From: Legionella bononiensis
Lineage (GTDB): Bacteria > Pseudomonadota > Gammaproteobacteria > Legionellales > Legionellaceae
NCBI RefSeq assembly: GCF_016786215.1
Contig: NZ_JADOBG010000010.1
Span: 310,001 to 374,000 of the forward strand
Length of the DNA: 64,000 nt
Direction of reading: 5' to 3'
Below, one piece after another: positions 17,909-28,597 of this stretch. Every line of letters begins with the position of its first letter. Positions within the stretch are counted from its first letter, which is position 1. Both the position numbers and the translations under genes were made by a program. The notes below the pieces were generated by a model, which saw nothing but the letters and a program-made list of their open reading frames with translations, did not search any database and was not told where the DNA came from.

Positions 17909-18823
17909 ATGAATGCTGCCAAGACAACCGTTGGTATCTTAATCTTTTTAATTTTAGTTTTATTGTTAACTAGCGTGTTTACTGTGACTCAGGGTCAGCA
18001 GGGGATTATTCTGCGATTAGGTCGGCTGGTCAAGGATAATCAGACAGATAAAGTTAAAGTCCTGAATCCGGGTCTTCATTTTAAAACTCCGTTTATAGAA
18101 AGCGTTCGGATTTTTGATACACGTATACAGACTATGGATATCAAATCTACTCGAATAGTGACTAAAGAAAAAAAGGATGTGATGGTTGATTATTATGTTA
18201 AATGGCAGATCGCTGATTTAGCACAATATTTTAAATCCACAGGGGGTAATGAATTTAAGGCTGAAACGTTGTTAGAACAACAATTGAATACCTTATTACG
18301 CGCACAATTTGGTAAACGTACTATTTCTGATGCAGTTTCTGGTGGTCGTGACGACGTAATGGAATTACTGCGTAAGGCGGCTGAGAAACAAGCGGGTGAA
18401 TTGGGTATCAATGTAGTAGATGTCCGTATTAAAGGCATAGAGCTTCCTGCCAACACCAGTAACGCAATTTATCAACGTATGCGTGCTGACATGCAGAAAA
18501 TTGCCAATAGACATAGAGCCGATGGACAGGCTGCCGCCGAGGAAATTCAAGCTAAAGCTGATGCCAATGTAATGGTCTTACTTGCAAAAACCAAAAGTAA
18601 TGCCCAACGGACCCGAGCAATTGGACAAGCAGAAGCTGCAACTATATATGCCAAGGCTTACGGTCAAAATAAAGAGTTTTTTGCTCTATATCGAAGTTTA
18701 CTTGCCTATGAAGGCAGTTTTAATAATAAAAAAGATATTTTAGTTTTGGATCAAAGTAGTTCGTTTTTTGATTACTTTAAGCACGCTATGCCAAAAAATG
18801 ATGGTGTAGCTACCAAAAATTAA
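17909..18823 (+). CDS. hflC: FtsH protease modulator subunit HflC
   Basis: The 304-residue partner of HflK has an N-terminal membrane anchor at about residues 5-26, then an SPFH domain (VTQGQQGIILRLGRLVKD, VKVLNPGLHFKTPF) and the coiled-coil region rich in Ala and Glu around AEEIQAKADANVMVLLAKT. It works with HflK to control FtsH. Its start lies 2 bases after the hflK stop, with GGGAGG upstream inside the hflK 3' end, so translation is probably coupled. Confidence 0.95.
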   Translation: MNAAKTTVGILIFLILVLLLTSVFTVTQGQQGIILRLGRLVKDNQTDKVKVLNPGLHFKTPFIESVRIFDTRIQTMDIKSTRIVTKEKKDVMVDYYVKWQIADLAQYFKSTGGNEFKAETLLEQQLNTLLRAQFGKRTISDAVSGGRDDVMELLRKAAEKQAGELGINVVDVRIKGIELPANTSNAIYQRMRADMQKIANRHRADGQAAAEEIQAKADANVMVLLAKTKSNAQRTRAIGQAEAATIYAKAYGQNKEFFALYRSLLAYEGSFNNKKDILVLDQSSSFFDYFKHAMPKNDGVATKN

Positions 18824-18845
18824 TTATAATGTCCGATTTTGCTGA

Positions 18846-20189
<1,344 letters not shown>

Positions 20190-20199
20190 TAGTTATTTC

Positions 20200-20238
20200 T
20201 AGCCTGGATGATTTTATTGATTTCAGGCTAAATTTTTA
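20200..20238 (+). terminator. Intrinsic terminator of purA
   Basis: TAGCCTG (20200-20206) pairs with CAGGCTA (20224-20230) over a 17-base loop, followed by AATTTTTAA. It starts 11 bases after the purA stop. On the other strand it would also lie just beyond the convergent CoA-binding protein gene. Confidence 0.6.
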
Positions 20239-20263
20239 ATTACTATTCAACGAGTTGTCCAAG

Positions 20264-20662
20264 TTATTCTTTATATCCCAATACCACCAAAATACAGGGG
20301 CCTTTAGCAATAACATTAATGTCATTCATTTCACAGGTACGAATAGCCAGTTCACTCTCAGCTCCGGGTTGCATCCAAATATTTTTTATTCCTTTTTTAA
20401 TGGCTTCATTAACACTCACTTCTGTAATTTTTGGTGGTGTTATTATGGAAATACTCATCACATCATCAGGCAGATCACTCAAATTAGGTACTACCGTCAA
20501 TCCTTCAATTTGTTGTTCATGCGGATTTACCGGATATACCTTTTTCCCATGTTGAAGATAACAGCGTAATACTTTATTACCATACTTGGCGCGATCTGAG
20601 GATGCCCCAATGACGGCAAAAGCACTGGATTGTAAAAACTGATCTATAGAACTAATTAGCAT
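20264..20662 (-). CDS. CoA-binding domain protein (YccU-like)
   Basis: A 132-residue Rossmann-fold protein of the CoA-binding family. The N-terminal AFAVIGASSDRAKYGNKVLR forms the nucleotide loop, followed by VYPVNPHEQQIEGL, ISIITPP and NIWMQPGAES. It resembles the CoA-binding half of succinyl-CoA synthetase alpha but lacks the catalytic His domain. Function is unknown in most bacteria. It is convergent with purA. Confidence 0.85.
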   Translation of the reverse strand: MLISSIDQFLQSSAFAVIGASSDRAKYGNKVLRCYLQHGKKVYPVNPHEQQIEGLTVVPNLSDLPDDVMSISIITPPKITEVSVNEAIKKGIKNIWMQPGAESELAIRTCEMNDINVIAKGPCILVVLGYKE

Positions 20663-20875
20663 GTTTATTGGGATCCTGAAGTAGCTTTATACTTACACTA
20701 AGAGTATCAATGATTCGATATGATGTGAATGTTTTGATGAATTGCTAACATATCCTGTTAATTCAGAAACTTACTACTTGAATCGTTATTGGAACTGGTT
20801 AGATAATTGCAGAACTTTAAACCCGTATCAATTCAGTCTTCAATACGGGTTTGCTGAGTATACCGTGCAGGAATA

Positions 20876-22351
20876 TTAATAATTCTTCTCAAATGCCATT
20901 AATTTTTGTTCCAGCTTCCATTGTAATTTTGCTTTTTCACTGTGATCAATAAAATTGTGGCAGCTTTGACTGTTGAGATCCTGACATTCGGCTACAGGTT
21001 CAGATGTATCCGCATTAATCCAAATGCTCTTTCCTGGAAGAAACGCGTAGGTCAGTGTATTGCGATTAATTTGTTTAAGAGTTTGATAGTCTAGACCATG
21101 GCCAAGAACCGCCTCTACATATTGTCGAGTTAAGTCCGTTCTCAAAACTCCTTCATCGTCAGTTGATAATACTACTGGAACGTGGTGGTTCAGATAATAA
21201 TTAAGAGGATGATTACGGCCTGAAACATTAAGTAATTTCTGATTGCTGATAAGATTGATTTCAACAGGTAAATGATGTTCTGCCATGTATTGTACTGTTT
21301 CTTCTGCATTACTTTCATACCCGATATCAACACCGTGACCAATTCTTTGCGCATGTCCGGTAATCAGAGCATCATGAATATGGAACCTTAAATCTTCAGG
21401 AGGAACTGCCTCTGGAGCCAGTTCTCCGGCGTGCAAGGTAATGTTGACGTTGGGGTATTGGGTATGCAGATAGTTAAAGATTTGCATTTGTTTGTGATAG
21501 TCACGCAAAGAAATAATGCCATCTTCTGGTTGGACCAAATTAACGCCTGCCAAATTACCTTTTGAATGGCTGACTGCTTCAAAGGCATTTAATGCCTGGG
21601 CAAAAACATTATCTATTGGTTGTTCACGAAGTACGTAGTACAGGATTTTGATTTTTACGTTACATACCTCTGTATCCGGTTTGGTTCGACAACCCAGCTC
21701 ACTATAAGCATCATTGAGCATTCGATCACTTTCAAAAATAGTGTGATCTATATTATTTTTAAATTCCTTATTTTCTAACAGGATTTTTTTCTTTTGGTCG
21801 TAATGTTCCGTGTTTTTGATCAATTCTCCAAAACGCAAAGAATTGGCATTGTCAGTAATATCCATTACTTCCAGATACTGTTCTTGTTGTTGCGCGGCCC
21901 TTCGAATGACATCAGCAATTAATTGCGGCCTGTAATCAAAGATGATGGGCATATACTTCATGAACCCATTGAAAAAATGATCATGTGCTGTTTCTTTTCC
22001 AGGAATGAAGTCTTTTAATGACCAATCCCGGATAATAGAGGCATAGAGTTCTGGTTTATTAACCAGGTCTTTTATGTGGATGCCATCACAATGAAGAGGT
22101 GTTTTATTTACTGAAAAACTGGATAAATCAATACAGTATTTGCCATTTGACGCGATTGATAACATGGTTTCTGGATAAGGGCCTCCAGCAAGATGATAGT
22201 GTAACTCGCCTCCTTTGGGCATATTTTTAAAAAATGCATAGAGTGCATTTGGATCTGTTTTTATCTTAGTAAAATAATCATTAACTTGTGCATGAAGAGG
22301 AGATAGGAATAAAAAACTGAAGAATAGTGAAAGTGCTTTATTAAGGTTCAT
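20876..22351 (-). CDS. Exported adenosine deaminase-family protein
   Basis: The 491-residue protein has a signal peptide (MNLNKALSLFFSFLFLSPLHAQ) and the adenosine/AMP deaminase metal site: HYHLAGG near residue 53, the later HAGEL, RIGHGVDIG, and STDDEGVLRT. Deaminases of this superfamily turn adenosine into inosine using zinc. Long insertions between the first HxH and the HAGEL motif make it longer than cytosolic Add and resemble secreted ADGF/ADA2-type enzymes. Export suggests use of extracellular or host nucleosides. The nearby divergent binding protein need not be related. Confidence 0.87.
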   Translation of the reverse strand: MNLNKALSLFFSFLFLSPLHAQVNDYFTKIKTDPNALYAFFKNMPKGGELHYHLAGGPYPETMLSIASNGKYCIDLSSFSVNKTPLHCDGIHIKDLVNKPELYASIIRDWSLKDFIPGKETAHDHFFNGFMKYMPIIFDYRPQLIADVIRRAAQQQEQYLEVMDITDNANSLRFGELIKNTEHYDQKKKILLENKEFKNNIDHTIFESDRMLNDAYSELGCRTKPDTEVCNVKIKILYYVLREQPIDNVFAQALNAFEAVSHSKGNLAGVNLVQPEDGIISLRDYHKQMQIFNYLHTQYPNVNITLHAGELAPEAVPPEDLRFHIHDALITGHAQRIGHGVDIGYESNAEETVQYMAEHHLPVEINLISNQKLLNVSGRNHPLNYYLNHHVPVVLSTDDEGVLRTDLTRQYVEAVLGHGLDYQTLKQINRNTLTYAFLPGKSIWINADTSEPVAECQDLNSQSCHNFIDHSEKAKLQWKLEQKLMAFEKNY

Positions 22352-22531
22352 AATGGACTATTGGTTATCATCTAATCCTGAATTATCGCATAAATCGGCT
22401 GAATTCCATAGGGCTTCATTAGTATTTCTATTGGAATCATGGTTATAGAGTTCTTAGGCTAATTATGAATAATCATTGTATTTATTACGTATTCATAGCA
22501 GAATAATTTTTACGATTCATAACCATTGACG

Positions 22532-23653
22532 ATGAATATGCCTAATATAATGTTGAAAACCGGGTTTATCTACTGCACTTTAATATTATCTATCATTGGA
22601 GGTGGATTCATACAAGCCGCTGTCCGAACTCCTCATCTGAAAGATACAACCAGAGTTGACATTAATGTAGGCATCTATGCCCCTTTTGCTAATCAATCTG
22701 CTTTTATAGGCAGAAATATCCTGGCTGCTATGGAAATGGGACGTGATCAATTAAAATCCTCTCGAATTAATTATACGTTTTATACCCTGGATGAACTTCC
22801 GAATCAGAGTGATGTAGCTCAAACGCTCCAAAAATTTATTACGGCACATCACATTAATGTCTTAATGACAGAAGGTTCTGAGAATGGTTTATTAGTTGCT
22901 CCTCTTGCAAGGAAAAATAATATTCTTCATTTCAGCCTGGCTAATGATCCTGCAATTGCCGATGGCAAGAATAATTTTCTCGCTTGGAGTCCCGCATACG
23001 AACAAGCGGCAGTCTTAGTTGAAGAACTCCAACGTAAAAAAGTAGGCCAAATCGGGATTATTACTTCGAAACAACCATCTTCAATGGTTTTGACTCAAAG
23101 TGTGATGAAACAGTTACAGATTCATTCTGCAATCAAAATTGCTGCTTATGAACAGATAGAACCTGGAGTAAAGGATGTTTCCCGGTTAATCCATAAAATG
23201 GAAGATAAAAAGCCTGATATGTATTTTATTATGGCTTCCCCAGAGGACATCGAACTTATTCAGTCAGAAATGAGCAATGCTCATGTTAATAAGCCCATAA
23301 CCAGTATTATTGGAAGGGTCACTCCTCAGGTGATGAAAGTATTTGATGGACAATGGTATATTGATACTCATGAAATGAAACCTGAATTTATTCAACAATT
23401 TAAGGCGCAATACTTAAATTATCCTGTAACCGAAGCCGGATATGCTTTTGATGTATTTCATATTCTGAATCAGAGCGTAACCATGGTGCTGAAAACCAAA
23501 CACGCCTTTTCCAGTAAGGAAGTTGCCAACCAAATTCATATACTGGCTAAAGGAACCGGAGTAATGGGGCCATTTAATTTAGATAAAAATGGTGTTCTGT
23601 TTACCAAGTCTGAGATTAAAACCATAAAAGATGGCCACGTATTAACTGTTTAA
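22532..23653 (+). CDS. Periplasmic type 1 ligand-binding protein (Leu/Ile/Val-binding family)
   Basis: About 373 residues with a signal-like hydrophobic N terminus (FIYCTLILSIIGGGFIQAA) and a two-lobed periplasmic binding fold: NVGIYAPFANQSAFIGRNIL, LVAPLARKNNILHFSLAND, KKVGQIGIITSKQPS and AGYAFDVFHILNQS. Proteins of this fold bind amino acids or amides for ABC uptake or sensing. No ABC permease or ATPase gene is adjacent, so it is an orphan; ligand unknown. In-frame TTG 22526 and ATG 22538 are alternative starts without a clear ribosome site. Confidence 0.8.
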   Translation: MNMPNIMLKTGFIYCTLILSIIGGGFIQAAVRTPHLKDTTRVDINVGIYAPFANQSAFIGRNILAAMEMGRDQLKSSRINYTFYTLDELPNQSDVAQTLQKFITAHHINVLMTEGSENGLLVAPLARKNNILHFSLANDPAIADGKNNFLAWSPAYEQAAVLVEELQRKKVGQIGIITSKQPSSMVLTQSVMKQLQIHSAIKIAAYEQIEPGVKDVSRLIHKMEDKKPDMYFIMASPEDIELIQSEMSNAHVNKPITSIIGRVTPQVMKVFDGQWYIDTHEMKPEFIQQFKAQYLNYPVTEAGYAFDVFHILNQSVTMVLKTKHAFSSKEVANQIHILAKGTGVMGPFNLDKNGVLFTKSEIKTIKDGHVLTV

Positions 23654-23667
23654 TTGATTGTTTTCTA

Positions 23668-23708
23668 TAAAAAGACTGATGGGCATGTCGCTTTCGCAAC
23701 GATGCCCA
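23668..23708 (-). terminator. Intrinsic terminator of ctpA
   Basis: Read on the minus strand, TGGGCAT (23708-23702) pairs with ATGCCCA (23686-23680) around a 15-base loop that can pair partly, followed after a few bases by TTTTT (23672-23668). It lies 25 bases beyond the ctpA stop. Orientation and U tract suit ctpA rather than the convergent binding-protein gene. Confidence 0.65.
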
Positions 23709-23732
23709 CCAGAGAGATTGTTCAGGTTTGTA

Positions 23733-25067
23733 TTATCGGTTAGCTAATGCCATACCTTCCAGTACCGTTAATGCTGCATAAAGCTGGTAATCTTCGTGAA
23801 TCAAATCTTCAGCTTTAGCTTCATTTTTAGCATTGGTATCTTCAGGATTATTTTTATTTATCAAGTGTCCACTCAGATCCGCTTCACTAAATCCAGTAGC
23901 ATCAGATTTTTTTACGGAGTTTTTAGGAACATCCATTTCTTCTACGACGATATCTGGAATAATACCTTTAGCTTGAATGGAGGTACCTGATGGAGTGTAG
24001 TACAAAGCTGTAGTTAACTTAATCCCAGTCTTACCATCCAGAGGTAATACAGTTTGTACAGACCCTTTACCAAAACTCTTTGTTCCAAGAATTATGGCTC
24101 TCTTATTGTCTTTCAGAGCACCAGCGACAATTTCTGAAGCTGAAGCGGAACCATTATTTATTAGAACTACAATCGGAGCATTATCCAATACATCACCAGG
24201 ATTAGCCAAGGCGGTAAATTTAGATCCTGGTAAGCGTCCTTCAGTATAAACTATCAGTTCTTGCTTGCCGGATTTGTCATTACCCAGGAACGCATCAGAG
24301 ACCTGGATGGCTGAATCCAGTAATCCCCCCGGGTTATTTCTAAGATCCAGTACCAAGCCTTTTAATTTCCCATTTGATTGTTGTTTTAACTGCTCAATTG
24401 CCTGCAGCATGTCTTTACCGGTTAAAGCCTGGAATTGAGTTAATCGAATGTAACCATATCCATCACTTAACATTTTACTTTTTACGCTTTTAATCTGAAT
24501 CACTTCTCGAATCAGGTCAAAAGTGAGTGGTTTACTGACTCCTTTACGTAATACGGTTAATTCAATTGTAGTGCCTGCTTTGCCTCTCATCAGATTAACA
24601 GCATCTTTTAAAGTCAGGCCCTGAACAGATTCTTTGCCTAATTTAATAATGTAGTCTCCGGATTTTATTCCTGCTTTAAAGGCGGGAGTATCTACCAGAG
24701 GCGTGATCACTTTTACTACTCCATCTTCCATTGTCACTTCGATACCTAATCCACCAAATTCACCACTGGTTGAGGTTTGAAGCTCTTTAAACTCTTCTTC
24801 ATTAAGATAACTTGAGTGGGGATCCAATCCGGAGAGCATGCCTCGAATGGCATTATCAAAGAGTTCTTTATCGTCAATTGGTTTGACGTAGTATTTTTTA
24901 ATTTCTCCAATCGCATTAGAAAATCGTTGAACGTCTTCCAATGGGATTCGTTTCGTATTAGTATTATTTGTATCTGTCTCATCGGCTGTAAATGCAGTTA
25001 ATGGGAGCATCAGTGCAAGTGCAAATAATAATGCTACTGTACTGGGAAGAATTTTCTTGATAACCAT
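23733..25067 (-). CDS. ctpA: Carboxy-terminal processing protease CtpA (S41)
   Basis: This 444-residue periplasmic serine protease has a signal peptide to about residue 28, a PDZ domain (GLGIEVTMEDGVVKV to RGKAGTTIELTVLR), and the S41 core with LVLDLRNNPGGLLDSA, the nucleophile Ser in INNGSASASEIVAG, and the general-base Lys in GTKSFGKGSVQT. Such proteases trim C termini and, in several Gram-negatives, degrade murein hydrolases. It is the third gene of a gpmI-envC-ctpA run on the minus strand, a common combination, and is followed by a terminator. Confidence 0.94.
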   Translation of the reverse strand: MVIKKILPSTVALLFALALMLPLTAFTADETDTNNTNTKRIPLEDVQRFSNAIGEIKKYYVKPIDDKELFDNAIRGMLSGLDPHSSYLNEEEFKELQTSTSGEFGGLGIEVTMEDGVVKVITPLVDTPAFKAGIKSGDYIIKLGKESVQGLTLKDAVNLMRGKAGTTIELTVLRKGVSKPLTFDLIREVIQIKSVKSKMLSDGYGYIRLTQFQALTGKDMLQAIEQLKQQSNGKLKGLVLDLRNNPGGLLDSAIQVSDAFLGNDKSGKQELIVYTEGRLPGSKFTALANPGDVLDNAPIVVLINNGSASASEIVAGALKDNKRAIILGTKSFGKGSVQTVLPLDGKTGIKLTTALYYTPSGTSIQAKGIIPDIVVEEMDVPKNSVKKSDATGFSEADLSGHLINKNNPEDTNAKNEAKAEDLIHEDYQLYAALTVLEGMALANR

Positions 25068-25159
25068 AGCGATCTCCTAGGATGCAAGGCCATAAAATCA
25101 GCCGCCTTCTTTTGTTTTTATTAAATATTGAAATGCAATTTAAATGCCAGGCGCGAAAC

Positions 25160-26299
25160 CTAAGACAGCCAGTCGAGCGGGGGCACCGCTTTTCCTCTTA
25201 GTCTTATCTCAAAGTATAGACCGTTTTGCTTAATTCCACCGCTATGTCCTACACTGGCAATTTGCTCGTTTTGACGGACTGTTTGTCCTTTGTGTTTGAA
25301 CAGCGATTGATTATGGGCATAAAGCGTCATAAAGCCTTGGCCATGATCAATAATCAGTAGTAAACCATAACCCTTTAACCAGTCACTGAACACTACTTTT
25401 CCGGGATAAACGGCAGTAACTACCGCTCCTTCATCGGCAAAAAATGTCACCCCTTGATTCATTCTGCGTAAGGATCTTTGTACATTTTGTACCGGTAGCG
25501 GCAATTTTCTGCGCATTTGAACGAAGGGTTTGCTGCTTTGAACAACACTTTGTTGAGATAATGACTTAAGTAGACGTGATAAATTGGCCTTATCTTTCTG
25601 AAATTCCTGTAAGTCATGTTGTTTGTTCTGAATCTCATTATTGAGAGATTGTATTAAGGTGGTATGGTACCGTTTGTTTTGTTCCAGCTGCTGTTGATGT
25701 TGCGACAATTCATTTTGCAATTTTTGATTTTCGGCTAATTCGTTATGTAATTTATCTTTATTCTCGCTTAGATTGATACGAGTTTCGTCTATTTTATCGA
25801 TCAATTCTTGCCGGGATTTTATAATATATTGATAATAAGTCAGAATTCGACTTATTTTGTAAGGGTCATCCTGGTTGAGTATCCATTTCAGAGGTTGATA
25901 TTCTCCCATCTGATATCGGGCTCGTACATGGCTTGCCAGTAATTGCTGTTGTGTGGCTAATTGTTGATTCAATTGTTCGGCTTTGGCATGTAATTCGGCA
26001 ATTTTTTGTTCTTTGGATTTAATATCGTATTGAATTGAGCGAAGTTTATGTATTCCTTCTCCAATTTGCTTTTCAGTACCGGAAAGTTCCTTATCTAAAA
26101 TCCCGCGTTTGTCATGAGCTGTGGCCAGTGTTTGTCTCAGGTTATTAATCTGTGCGTCCAGTTGTTTTAATTTGGTTTGCGTCTGAGCGACAGGGGAGGG
26201 GCCTGGTTTTGCCGCAAGACCAAAATTAATTAACATTCCCAAAGCAATGCCGCTCAGGAATGTAAATTTTAGAGAATACTGGTTACTACGCGTGGGCAT
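25160..26299 (-). CDS. envC: EnvC-type murein hydrolase activator (degenerate LytM/M23)
   Basis: A 379-residue exported protein. After a signal anchor (about 10-30) comes a long coiled coil (about 38-245) and a C-terminal LytM domain. The metal-site residues of active M23 enzymes are changed: the first His/Asp motif reads NQGVTFF, and the last His motif reads GLYFEIR, although LYAH remains. This loss is typical of EnvC, which activates the amidases AmiA/AmiB at the septum through FtsEX instead of cutting peptidoglycan itself. The start overlaps the end of gpmI by 14 bases; ctpA follows. Confidence 0.9.
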   Translation of the reverse strand: MPTRSNQYSLKFTFLSGIALGMLINFGLAAKPGPSPVAQTQTKLKQLDAQINNLRQTLATAHDKRGILDKELSGTEKQIGEGIHKLRSIQYDIKSKEQKIAELHAKAEQLNQQLATQQQLLASHVRARYQMGEYQPLKWILNQDDPYKISRILTYYQYIIKSRQELIDKIDETRINLSENKDKLHNELAENQKLQNELSQHQQQLEQNKRYHTTLIQSLNNEIQNKQHDLQEFQKDKANLSRLLKSLSQQSVVQSSKPFVQMRRKLPLPVQNVQRSLRRMNQGVTFFADEGAVVTAVYPGKVVFSDWLKGYGLLLIIDHGQGFMTLYAHNQSLFKHKGQTVRQNEQIASVGHSGGIKQNGLYFEIRLRGKAVPPLDWLS

Positions 26300-27830
26300 G
26301 GCTTTTTTCCAGTAAGATATGGCCGGTCATCTCTTTCGGTGGTGTAATACCTATTATTGAAAGAAGTGTTGGTGCGATATCAATTAAGCTGCCTTCGGTT
26401 TGAGTAAAATGCCAATCTCCTCCAACGCAAAGAAAGGGTACGGGTTCACTGGTATGAGCTGTATGGGCTTGGTGGGTTGTGTCATCGAACATTTCTTCAG
26501 CATTACCATGATCAGAAGTAATTAATAACGTTCCACCCTGTATATTCAGTGCGTCCCAAACACGTTTCATGCACTGATCAAGGCATTCTATGGCACGAAC
26601 TGTAGCATTAAAATCTCCACTATGCCCCACCATATCCGCATTGGCATAATTACAGATAATCACATCATATTTTTGTTGATTTATGGCATCTACCAGGATA
26701 TTGGTGAGTTCGGGGGCACTCATTTCTGGCTGTAAATCATAAGTCGCAACTTTGGGAGAGGGAATTAAAATTCGCTCTTCATTGGCAAATACATGTTCAC
26801 TGCCACCATTGAAGAAAAATGTGACATGAGCGTATTTTTCAGTTTCCGCAATTCGTAATTGTTTTAACCCTTGGAGGGCGATAATTTCTCCCAAAGTATT
26901 ATTTAAGGGAATAGGTGGAAAAGCAGGAATTGTCGACAGATTTTTATCGTATTGAGTCATACTGATAAAGTAGGATAGTTTGGGGCAAGTTGTTCTATTA
27001 AACCCGGAAAATGACTGATCAATAAAAGCAGAAGTTAATTGTCGTGCTCTGTCCGCGCGAAAATTAAAGAATAGAACAGCATCACCGTCTTCTATTGCTT
27101 TCGGTGTTCCAATTAGCGTTGGAGGAATAAATTCATCTGAAAGTTCATTGTGATAAAAATGCTGAATAGCCGATTCTGCATCATCAAAATGATGAGTGCT
27201 TTGCCCCAGAGTGAGTAAATTATATACCGGTTCTACACGTTCCCAACGCTTGTCTCTATCCATTGCATAATAACGACCAGTGATTGAACTGATAGTGATT
27301 CCGGGATGTGTTTCAAGTTCCTTATTTAATCGATGCAAACTGTCCAGAGCGCTTTGCGGTGGTGTGTCTCTGCCATCAAGGAATAGATGCAAATACACTG
27401 AACTGAATTTTTTAGCGTGGCATAGTTTCAGTAATGCAAATAAATGGCGCTCATGGCTATGGACTCCACCCGGAGAAAATAATCCCATGATATGTAGCGA
27501 CTTACCCGTTTGGTTTAACATATTAATCGCCTGATTAAAAACCGGATTATCAGCAAATTCACCATTTTGTATGGCTTTATTAATTCTGGTGAAATCTTGT
27601 TGGATAACTCTGCCGGCACCTATATGCATATGCCCAACTTCAGAGTTACCCATTTGCTTATCAGGAAGCCCCACTGGTTCACCAGAGGCCTGCAGAAGTA
27701 TATGTGGGCAATTTTGCCACCATTTATCCCATTGAGGTGTATGAGCTGAAGCAATGGCATTATGCTTATCACTTGAGTTGTAGCCCCATCCATCGAGAAT
27801 CATGAGTACCAGGGGAGCATTTTTGGACAT
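26286..27830 (-). CDS. gpmI: Cofactor-independent (2,3-bisphosphoglycerate-independent) phosphoglycerate mutase
   Basis: The 514-residue two-manganese enzyme interconverts 3- and 2-phosphoglycerate. It has the N-terminal metal motif MILDGWGYN, the phospho-Ser63 in GNSEVGHMHIGAGRVIQQD, substrate-binding GRYYAMDRDKRWERV, and late metal ligands NYANADMVGHSG and ITSDHGNAEEM. Length is normal. It is first in a gpmI-envC-ctpA operon. Confidence 0.97.
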   Translation of the reverse strand: MSKNAPLVLMILDGWGYNSSDKHNAIASAHTPQWDKWWQNCPHILLQASGEPVGLPDKQMGNSEVGHMHIGAGRVIQQDFTRINKAIQNGEFADNPVFNQAINMLNQTGKSLHIMGLFSPGGVHSHERHLFALLKLCHAKKFSSVYLHLFLDGRDTPPQSALDSLHRLNKELETHPGITISSITGRYYAMDRDKRWERVEPVYNLLTLGQSTHHFDDAESAIQHFYHNELSDEFIPPTLIGTPKAIEDGDAVLFFNFRADRARQLTSAFIDQSFSGFNRTTCPKLSYFISMTQYDKNLSTIPAFPPIPLNNTLGEIIALQGLKQLRIAETEKYAHVTFFFNGGSEHVFANEERILIPSPKVATYDLQPEMSAPELTNILVDAINQQKYDVIICNYANADMVGHSGDFNATVRAIECLDQCMKRVWDALNIQGGTLLITSDHGNAEEMFDDTTHQAHTAHTSEPVPFLCVGGDWHFTQTEGSLIDIAPTLLSIIGITPPKEMTGHILLEKSHAHA

Positions 27831-28028
27831 GAGTTAAATCCTGAAGCAAGCAGTTAAATGACAATAAAAAGATTATACCTTTGGTAATTAAAGAGGTATA
27901 TAGTTGAAAGAATTGATCATAGTTTATTGACCAGTTGATGAGAAGATACTGGCAAACCCATGAATTACTCAATTGTATATAAAATGATACTGTCGTGAAT
28001 TTAAAGACATGAGCAGATCGTGGTTCCC

Positions 28029-28047
28029 GTAATAACAGTGTTATTAC
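28029..28047. promoter_or_regulatory. Perfect 8-3-8 palindrome, possible operator
   Basis: GTAATAAC (28029-28036) and GTTATTAC (28040-28047) are exact reverse complements with a 3-base centre. It sits between the small repeat-protein gene, ending at 28079, and the gpmI start at 27830, about 200 bases before gpmI. Another palindrome, GCTCATGAGC, follows at about 28063. It could be an operator for gpmI or a stem-loop after the upstream gene; no U tract is present. Confidence 0.3.
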
Positions 28048-28078
28048 AGGTTAATTTAAAGGCTCATGAGCGCTTTGA

Positions 28079-28423
28079 CTAATCACAGCTCTGTGATTGA
28101 ACGCAATTACCATCTGAATCGCATTGTTGTACGGTTTGACAATCAGAGTCATCGTCATCATTCGAATTGTTAATTATATACGTTGGGGCGACATAAGTTG
28201 GGGCAACATATACAGGAGCAACCCAGCCATTTCCTGGATGATAATTACCCACGTTTATATCATCATTATGATAGTTATAATCTGGATGATTCCATCCCCC
28301 ATTGCCTATATTCGTATGAAATCCACCACCGAAATGATCTCCAAAACAAATCATTGAAGCAAATAACCCAATCGCGAAGATAACCGCACGAGAAATGGGG
28401 TAATTCAACCTGGATGAACTCAT
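28079..28423 (-). CDS. Small exported Gly/Asn/Asp-rich protein of unknown function
   Basis: A 114-residue product with a hydrophobic N-terminal segment (AVIFAIGLFASMICFG) serving as signal peptide or anchor. A His/Asn/Gly-rich stretch follows, then short repeats of VAPxYVAPTY, an acidic NDDDDSD patch and a C-terminal block with four cysteines (CQTVQQCDSDGNCVQSQSC). The cysteines suggest disulfides outside the cytoplasm. A purine-rich GGAGAGGG precedes the ATG. No family recognised. Confidence 0.65.
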   Translation of the reverse strand: MSSSRLNYPISRAVIFAIGLFASMICFGDHFGGGFHTNIGNGGWNHPDYNYHNDDINVGNYHPGNGWVAPVYVAPTYVAPTYIINNSNDDDDSDCQTVQQCDSDGNCVQSQSCD

Positions 28424-28597
28424 AACCCTCTCCTTAAATATGACTTATTCCATAATTTACAGTCGACTTTAATAGAGTATAGTTCTTTTGTTGGGCTATG
28501 TGATTATTGTTTATTCAAAAAATCAATAAATGATGCTTTTATCCCTTGCTCCCAGCATAAATAGCTCTTGCTGGGAGATAGATATCCTGGTTCCAGG

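Noticed and set aside
20255..20569. Plus-strand frames opposite the CoA-binding protein gene
   Set aside because: Composition is unlike neighbours and the minus-strand protein has clear CoA-binding motifs.
28124..28383. Plus-strand frames opposite the small repeat protein
   Set aside because: They mirror the repetitive Asn/Asp/Tyr codons of the minus-strand gene; that gene has a ribosome site and signal peptide.
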